Shown here piece by piece: positions 59,573-64,000 of a stretch of DNA of 64,000 bases. This DNA comes from Affinundibacterium baiyunense. GTDB taxonomy: Bacteria > Pseudomonadota > Gammaproteobacteria > Burkholderiales > Burkholderiaceae_D. Numbering within the stretch: position 1 is the stretch's first letter; each line of letters opens with the position of its first letter. The translations under genes were made by a program, and so were the position numbers. The notes below the pieces were generated by a model. That model did no database searches. It was not told the DNA's origin and saw only the letters and a program-made list of their open reading frames with translations. The stretch is from positions 236,852 to 300,851 of the forward strand of contig NZ_JAGSPM010000006.1 of assembly GCF_018139645.1 (NCBI RefSeq). The letters run 5' to 3'.

Positions 59573-60346
59573 ATGTGGCATGACGCAAAGCTGCTCAATG
59601 CAATCGCTAATGCCTTGTTTGGTTTGGTGTTGTTGATTTTGCTTGCGTCTGGAATTTGGTGGGTAATTCAACGACCAGTATTTTCATTGCAGACGGTACG
59701 AGTCGAGGGCAGTCAGCAAAAAGAATTGAGACATGTGAACGCATTGGCGATCCGTGATCAAGCAATACCAAAGATTAAAGGAAATTTTTTTACGACGAAT
59801 TTGGACCAGGTGAGATTGGCATTTGAATCTGTACCTTGGGTAAGAAAAGCGAGTGTGCAAAGAGTGTGGCCAGATAAATTATTGGTTGCATTAGAAGAGC
59901 ATGAGGTACTGGGAACCTGGGGTGATGACGGACGATTAATTTCCACCGCAGGCGATGTATTTACGGCGAACTTAGCAGAAGCGGAAGAAGACACTGAGTT
60001 GGTTGGTTTGATTGGACCCGACGGAAGTGAGCGAGAAGTGGTTGCGCAATATCGGCAATTTAGAGATTGGTTTTCCAGTATCAATCTCGAGCCGGAAGCG
60101 GTGTCTTACTCAAGCCGATATGCTTGGACTGTTGTGCTAAATAATGGTCTGCGCGTGGAGTTAGGGAAAGTACAGGATCAAGGCGGATTGAAACGTCGCG
60201 TCGATCAGTTGATTAAGGTCTATCCGCAGTTGGTTACGCGTTTGCAGGACAAGATTATTAGCGTTGATATGCGCTATCCGAATGGATTGGCTTTGCAATC
60301 AAGTACCGGTAGTTTTGGTATCAAGAACAAAGCTAGTTCTAAATAA
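59573..60346 (+). CDS. ftsQ: Cell division protein FtsQ
   Basis: A 257-residue bitopic protein. A short cytoplasmic N-terminus precedes one transmembrane helix (about 14-34), then the POTRA domain (FSLQTVRVEGSQQKEL, IKGNFFTTNLDQVRLAFESV) and the FtsQ domain. It recruits FtsL and FtsB to the septum. Length is normal. It follows ddlB by 29 bases. Confidence 0.93.
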   Translation: MWHDAKLLNAIANALFGLVLLILLASGIWWVIQRPVFSLQTVRVEGSQQKELRHVNALAIRDQAIPKIKGNFFTTNLDQVRLAFESVPWVRKASVQRVWPDKLLVALEEHEVLGTWGDDGRLISTAGDVFTANLAEAEEDTELVGLIGPDGSEREVVAQYRQFRDWFSSINLEPEAVSYSSRYAWTVVLNNGLRVELGKVQDQGGLKRRVDQLIKVYPQLVTRLQDKIISVDMRYPNGLALQSSTGSFGIKNKASSK

Positions 60347-60520
60347 CGTGAATAGCTGGAATTGTAAGTAGGTAGTGATGTGAATAGTTGAGTGGCAGAG
60401 CCGGGTAATAGAGATGCGACGCTTGAGCTAGGTCACAAAATATGGTGGTAAGTAGGAGTTGACCAATAGTGTCAACTTCACATACGAGAATGAATACTTT
60501 AAATAAGTAAGTGGAAGACT
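60347..60520. promoter_or_regulatory. 174-base ftsQ-ftsA gap with a perfect hexamer dyad
   Basis: GTTGAC (60458-60463) and GTCAAC (60471-60476) form a perfect 6-bp inverted repeat. TTGACC within it resembles a -35 box, and a weak -10-like sequence follows near 60482. It may hold an internal ftsA promoter, as occurs in other bacteria. The ftsA ribosome-binding site is GTGGAAG. Confidence 0.4.
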
Positions 60521-61753
60521 ATGACAAAAGACGCAAAGAACCTAATCGTTGGCCTCGATATCGGCACTTCGAAAATTGTGGCGGTTGTTGCTGAAGTGAT
60601 GCCAGATGGACGTCATGAGGTGATTGGTTTGGGTCAGCATGAGTCAAAAGGTTTAAAGAAAGGCGTGGTCGTGAATATTGAAGCGACCGTGGAATCAATT
60701 CAGCGCGCGTTGGAAGAAGCGGAATTGATGGCTGACTGCAAAATTCGTACTGTCTATACCGGTATTGCTGGTAGTCATATCCGCAGTTTTAATTCTAGTG
60801 GGATGGTCGCGATTAAGGATAAGGAAGTGACTGCAGCCGACGTTTCGCGTGTGATTGAAACCGCGAAGGCAGTGAATATTCCAACCGACCAGCAATTGCT
60901 ACACACTTTGCCGCAAGAGTTCATCGTCGATAGCCAAGATGACGTGCGCGAGCCGATCGGCATGAGCGGCATTCGATTAGAAGTCAAAGTACACATTGTG
61001 ACTGGCGCCGTGTCTGCGGTACAAAATATCGTTAAGTGCGTGCGTCGCTGTGGGCTCGAAGTGTCGGATTTGATTTTGCAACCAATGGCATCAGCTGATG
61101 CGGTGTTGACGAATGATGAAAAAGAGCTGGGTGTGGTCTTGATTGATATTGGCGGCGGCACCACCGATGTTGCGGTGTTCAGCGAAGGTTCGATTCGACA
61201 TACCGCGGTGATTCCGATTGCTGGCGATCAAATCACCAATGACATTGCGATGGCCTTGCGCACGCCAACTTCCGAAGCAGAAGAAATCAAGATTCGTTTC
61301 GGTGTTGCGAAACAAGTGTTGGCAGATCCGGCAGACAGTTTGGAAGTGCCCGGTCTTGGTGATCGCGGCCCACGTTCTTTATCGCGCCAAGCTTTGGCCG
61401 CCGTAATCGAGCCACGCGTTGAAGAATTATTCGCATTGGTTCATCAAGTAGTACGTGAGTCCGGTTATGAAGATGTGCTGTCCTCGGGCATCGTGTTAAC
61501 CGGCGGCTCTTCTACTATGCAAGGAATGGTGGAGATGGCAGAGGATATTTTTCTGAAGCCAGCACGATTGGGTATGCCGGCCTATTCGGGACAGTTAGCA
61601 GATGTGGTGCGAAGCCCGCGTTACGCCACCGTTTTAGGTTTGTTGTTGGAAGCGAAGAAGCAGTACTTACGAGGTCATATTGTGACGCGCCAAGCAGGTT
61701 CGGCAAGCGCAGTTTGGCAGCGTATGAAGGAGTGGTTTCAAGGGAATTTCTAA
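60521..61753 (+). CDS. ftsA: Cell division protein FtsA
   Basis: A 410-residue actin-like ATPase that tethers FtsZ to the membrane and recruits divisome proteins. Phosphate-1 (VGLDIGTSKIVAVVAE), phosphate-2 (VVLIDIGGGTTDVAVF) and the adenosine motif (GIVLTGGSSTMQGM) are present, and the C-terminus ends in an amphipathic helix (VWQRMKEWFQGNF) that serves as membrane anchor. ftsZ begins 178 bases later. Confidence 0.98.
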   Translation: MTKDAKNLIVGLDIGTSKIVAVVAEVMPDGRHEVIGLGQHESKGLKKGVVVNIEATVESIQRALEEAELMADCKIRTVYTGIAGSHIRSFNSSGMVAIKDKEVTAADVSRVIETAKAVNIPTDQQLLHTLPQEFIVDSQDDVREPIGMSGIRLEVKVHIVTGAVSAVQNIVKCVRRCGLEVSDLILQPMASADAVLTNDEKELGVVLIDIGGGTTDVAVFSEGSIRHTAVIPIAGDQITNDIAMALRTPTSEAEEIKIRFGVAKQVLADPADSLEVPGLGDRGPRSLSRQALAAVIEPRVEELFALVHQVVRESGYEDVLSSGIVLTGGSSTMQGMVEMAEDIFLKPARLGMPAYSGQLADVVRSPRYATVLGLLLEAKKQYLRGHIVTRQAGSASAVWQRMKEWFQGNF

Positions 61754-61845
61754 TTCCATTTTTAGTTTTGAAAAATAGTGTTTCTTTATAGATGAAATGA
61801 GGCGATTTGCAGCATATTTTTTACTACAATTTGCTGCAATCATTT

Positions 61846-61851
61846 TATAAT
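61846..61851 (+). promoter_or_regulatory. Candidate ftsZ promoter (-10 TATAAT)
   Basis: A perfect TATAAT at 61846-61851 lies in the ftsA-ftsZ gap. No strong -35 box is found; TTTACT at 61820 has a spacer of 20. An 8-bp inverted repeat, TTGCAGCA (61807-61814) with TGCTGCAA (61832-61839), flanks the -35 region and might be an operator. Transcription from here would start about 61858 and make a leader of some 74 bases. Confidence 0.5.
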
Positions 61852-61862
61852 GTTGCGAAATA

Positions 61863-61915
61863 CAGTTTTCATTCGCTAGGCATCACATCGTGTGAGGATT
61901 AGCGACTGAAAACTG
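61863..61915 (+). promoter_or_regulatory. Nested hairpin in the ftsZ 5' leader
   Basis: Three stems nest inside each other: CAGTTTTC/GAAAACTG (61863-61870 with 61908-61915), TCGCTA/TAGCGA (61873-61878 with 61900-61905) and TCACA/TGTGA (61883-61887 with 61891-61895), giving 19 base pairs. The structure begins about 5 bases after the probable transcription start and ends 7 bases before the GGGGG ribosome-binding site of ftsZ. It could stabilise the transcript or control translation. Confidence 0.7.
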
Positions 61916-61931
61916 CCTACAAGGGGGATTC

Positions 61932-63131
61932 ATGATGGAGTTCGATATGGTTGATAACGCTACGCAAGGCACAGTGATCAAAGTGGTTGGTGTCGGTGGC
62001 GCTGGTGGTAATGCCGTTCAGCATATGATTAACAAAGGTGTTTCTGGTGTTGAGTTCATTGCTGCAAACACGGATGCGCAGGCATTGACACAATCTGGTG
62101 CACATAATGTGATTCAGATTGGTGAAACTGGTTTAGGTGCTGGCATGAAGCCTGAAGTAGGTCGTCAGCTCGCAGAAGAATCTCGCACGCGCATCGAAGA
62201 TGCATTACGTGGCGCACACATGGTATTCATCGCTGCTGGTATGGGTGGCGGAACCGGTACTGGTGCCGCACCTGTGGTCGCACAAATTGCGAAAGAACAA
62301 GGCGCGTTAACCGTAGCGGTAGTTTCTAAGCCTTTTTCTTACGAAGGTAAGAAATGCATGGATATCGCTGACGAAGGTTTGGAAGCTTTATCGAAACATG
62401 TCGATTCTTTGATCATCATCTTGAATGAAAAGCTCGAAGAAATTTACGAAGATGACAGCATGATTGAGTGGTTAGGTCATGCAGACAACGTGTTGAATAA
62501 TGCAGTTGCTGGCATCGCAGAGATCATCAATGTTCCAGGCCATATTAATGTCGACTTCAATGACGTGAAAACGATCATGGGTGAACAAGGTAAGGCAATG
62601 ATGGGAACTGCGACCGCATCTGGTGTTGATCGCGCCCGTATCGCTGCCGAACAAGCAGTCGCATCTCCTTTGTTAGACGGCATCGACTTGTCTGGCGCAC
62701 GTGGCGTATTGGTCAATGTGACTGCAAGCCGCGGATTAAAAGGTAAAGAAATTAAAGAAGTTATGGCCGCTGTGCGCGCATTTGCTGCACCAGACGCTTC
62801 GATTGCGCAAGGTATTGCTTATGATGATGCGATGGGTGACGAGATTCGTGTCACCGTCGTTGCTACAGGTCTAGGTCGTGGCAAGAAAAATATTCAGTTA
62901 GTGCAAACGCCAATGTTACGTACTGGAACGCATGATGAGCCAGTCATGATGGCAAGTCCTGCAATGGCAACCACAGCGAGCAAGACAACAACGTCTGTCA
63001 ATGCAGGTTTTGATAGTTTGACGAAGCCAGCAGTATGGCGTCATTCTGCAACGGAACAAGTTCGTGCTTTAGAAAAAAATGGAATGGAAACTTATGACAT
63101 TCCAGCATTTTTACGTAAGCAAGCGGACTAA
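61932..63131 (+). CDS. ftsZ: Cell division GTPase FtsZ
   Basis: A 399-residue tubulin-like GTPase that forms the Z-ring. The signature [15 protein letters not shown] (about residues 104-115), the N-terminal [12 protein letters not shown] and the T7 loop [11 protein letters not shown] are present. The variable linker is short, and the C-terminal peptide [10 protein letters not shown] binds FtsA and other partners. The ribosome-binding site is GGGGG. A strong terminator follows. Confidence 0.99.
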   Translation: MMEFDMVDNATQGTVIKVVGVGGAGGNAVQHMINKGVSGVEFIAANTDAQALTQSGAHNVIQIGETGLGAGMKPEVGRQLAEESRTRIEDALRGAHMVFIAAGMGGGTGTGAAPVVAQIAKEQGALTVAVVSKPFSYEGKKCMDIADEGLEALSKHVDSLIIILNEKLEEIYEDDSMIEWLGHADNVLNNAVAGIAEIINVPGHINVDFNDVKTIMGEQGKAMMGTATASGVDRARIAAEQAVASPLLDGIDLSGARGVLVNVTASRGLKGKEIKEVMAAVRAFAAPDASIAQGIAYDDAMGDEIRVTVVATGLGRGKKNIQLVQTPMLRTGTHDEPVMMASPAMATTASKTTTSVNAGFDSLTKPAVWRHSATEQVRALEKNGMETYDIPAFLRKQAD

Positions 63132-63190
63132 TTCGTCACGCTATGTAGGATAAATAGCGATTAGTTACTCAAGCTAGCTAGTTTGGTATC

Positions 63191-63223
63191 AAAAAACGCC
63201 AGTCATTTGACTGGCGTTTTGCT
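63191..63223 (+). terminator. Intrinsic terminator after ftsZ
   Basis: A 13-bp stem (AAAACGCCAGTCA with TGACTGGCGTTTT, 63193-63205 and 63208-63220) sits 60 bases after the ftsZ stop and is followed by T residues. It ends the dcw cluster. Confidence 0.9.
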
Positions 63224-63321
63224 TTCTGCAAAAAAATGTCGTTTAGGGCATACTTGCAAACTTCCCTTTATCCAACATGGATTAGGCGAGAATTTATTTT
63301 TTAATTTTTAGGGAGTTCACT

Positions 63322-63828
63322 ATGAGCATCAACGTTGGCGACAAATTACCTGCAGGCAGTTTGGCCGAATTTATCGAAGTTGAATCAGAAGGCTGTTCAT
63401 TGGGGCCGAATACTTTTGATGTGGCAGAACTCACTAAAGGCAAAACCATTGCGATTTTTGGCTTGCCAGGTGCATACACACCAACATGTTCCGCTAAACA
63501 TGTGCCAGGCTATGTTGAACACGCGGCTGCATTGAAAGCCAAGGGTGTGGATGAAATTTGGTGCATCTCTGTGAACGATGCTTTCGTGATGGGTGCTTGG
63601 GGACGAGATCAAAAAGCCACTGGCATTGTGCGTATGATGGCGGATGGTAATGCGGCTTTCAGCAAAGCTTTGGGTCTTGATGCGGACTTCAGTAAATTTG
63701 GTATGGGTGTTCGCTCACAGCGTTACTCGATGGTTGTGGTTGATGGCGTAGTGAAGCATTTAAATGTTGAAGAAGGCGGTAATTTCGCTGTGTCGAATGC
63801 AGAAACAATGTTGGCGCAATTAGCTTAA
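63322..63828 (+). CDS. Peroxiredoxin (Prx5-like)
   Basis: A 168-residue thiol peroxidase. The peroxidatic cysteine is in PGAYTPTCSAKHVPGY, with a second cysteine in EIWCISVND that may act in resolution. The arrangement resembles PRX5/AhpE-like hybrid peroxiredoxins that reduce organic peroxides and use glutaredoxin or glutathione. It follows ftsZ after a terminator, an order seen in Burkholderiales, where lpxC usually comes next; here an insertion sequence follows instead. Confidence 0.93.
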   Translation: MSINVGDKLPAGSLAEFIEVESEGCSLGPNTFDVAELTKGKTIAIFGLPGAYTPTCSAKHVPGYVEHAAALKAKGVDEIWCISVNDAFVMGAWGRDQKATGIVRMMADGNAAFSKALGLDADFSKFGMGVRSQRYSMVVVDGVVKHLNVEEGGNFAVSNAETMLAQLA

Positions 63829-63881
63829 TTTTATTTTCCGCCGTTTTTCAATGTAAAAAATGCGTATCGATGTGTAAACTG

Positions 63882-63918
63882 AACCCCAAAAGTTGGACAC
63901 CAACTTTTGGGGTTTTTT
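63882..63918 (+). terminator. Terminator-like hairpin inside the IS left end
   Basis: A perfect 15-bp stem, 63882-63896 with 63900-63914 (AACCCCAAAAGTTGG and its complement) around a 3-base loop, is followed by six T residues. It overlaps the terminal repeat and would block transcription entering from the peroxiredoxin gene, protecting the transposase from outside promoters. Confidence 0.75.
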
Positions 63919-63919
63919 A

Positions 63920-64000
63920 ATGGCTAAACATACAGAAGAGTTTAAATACCGTGTAGTGCAAGAGTATTTAAGTGGCGCACTGGGGTATCTTGCATTAAGT
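63920..64000 (+). CDS. IS3-family transposase OrfA, 3' partial
   Basis: The frame encodes MAKHTEEFKYRVVQEYLSG and continues to the window end (27 codons). This is the start of an IS3-family OrfA, a helix-turn-helix protein that binds the element ends; OrfB with the DDE catalytic core would be made by frameshifting further on. No ribosome-binding site is obvious because the hairpin T-run precedes the ATG. Confidence 0.85.
   Translation, partial: MAKHTEEFKYRVVQEYLSGALGYLALS

Larger units (their letters stand above)
63871..64000 (+). mobile_element. IS3-family insertion sequence, left end, cut by the window edge
   Basis: The sequence TGTGTAAACTGAACCCC, then AAAAGTTGGAC, matches the terminal inverted repeat pattern of IS3-family elements (IS150-like). 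A transposase frame starts 49 bases inside. The exact outer boundary (63871 or 63873) and the target duplication cannot be set without the right end. Confidence 0.8.

Overview
The window is a 64 kb piece of a Gram-negative chromosome. It looks like a betaproteobacterium of the order Burkholderiales, probably near Oxalobacteraceae (for example Undibacterium). That placement is inference from gene content and order: rnpB close to mraZ, a complete dcw cluster followed by a peroxiredoxin gene, the fmdB-DUF502-aspS set, and a meso-DAP-type MurE. No rRNA, tRNA or CRISPR array was seen. Both edges cut genes: an RND pump on the left and an IS3-family element on the right.

Layout. 1-4.8 kb (+): the end of an RND efflux pump and a POT-family peptide transporter. 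4.9-8.5 kb (-): a secreted PafA-like phosphatase, an enoyl-CoA isomerase/hydratase and an alpha/beta hydrolase. 8.6-15.3 kb (-): a fatty-acid beta-oxidation operon (tetR, then acyl-CoA dehydrogenase, HAD-crotonase fusion and thiolase, i.e. fadE-fadN-fadA), interrupted by hairpin-rich intergenic repeats. 15.6-25.3 kb (-): a chemoreceptor with a CheR-docking tail, hslR, clsB, a ybhP-like gene, nudB, aspS, DUF502, fmdB and a sodium/solute symporter. 25.5-32.2 kb (-): a signalling block of a lone receiver protein, a 1619-residue hybrid kinase fused to an EAL domain, and an unusual chemoreceptor. 32.5-38.2 kb (-): a tight pyroglutamate-salvage operon (outer-membrane protein, pxpB, pxpC, pxpA, DUF969, DUF979, pcp). 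38.3-45.1 kb: a metallo-beta-lactamase RNA nuclease (-), a chalcone-isomerase-fold periplasmic protein (+), RNase P RNA (+) and a GGDEF-EAL protein (+). 45.5-63.1 kb (+): the full division and cell-wall cluster mraZ-rsmH-ftsL-ftsI-murE-murF-mraY-murD-ftsW-murG-murC-ddlB-ftsQ-ftsA-ftsZ. 63.3-64 kb: peroxiredoxin and the start of an IS3-family insertion.

How genes work together. The dcw genes supply UDP-MurNAc-pentapeptide synthesis, lipid I/II formation, septal transpeptidation and the Z-ring; most overlap by 1-4 bases, implying translational coupling. MraZ probably represses the cluster through three AAAGTG boxes upstream of its own gene. The pcp-pxp operon suggests release of pyroglutamate from peptides, membrane transport by an uncharacterised DUF969/DUF979 pair, and ATP-driven opening to glutamate. 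The fad genes form a FadE/FadN/FadA beta-oxidation module under a TetR regulator.

The most interesting non-coding signals are a nested three-stem hairpin filling the ftsZ 5' leader, a MraZ operator with an adjacent dyad over the mra promoter, a terminator-like hairpin touching the Shine-Dalgarno of the alpha/beta hydrolase gene, and tandem palindromic repeats next to fadA.
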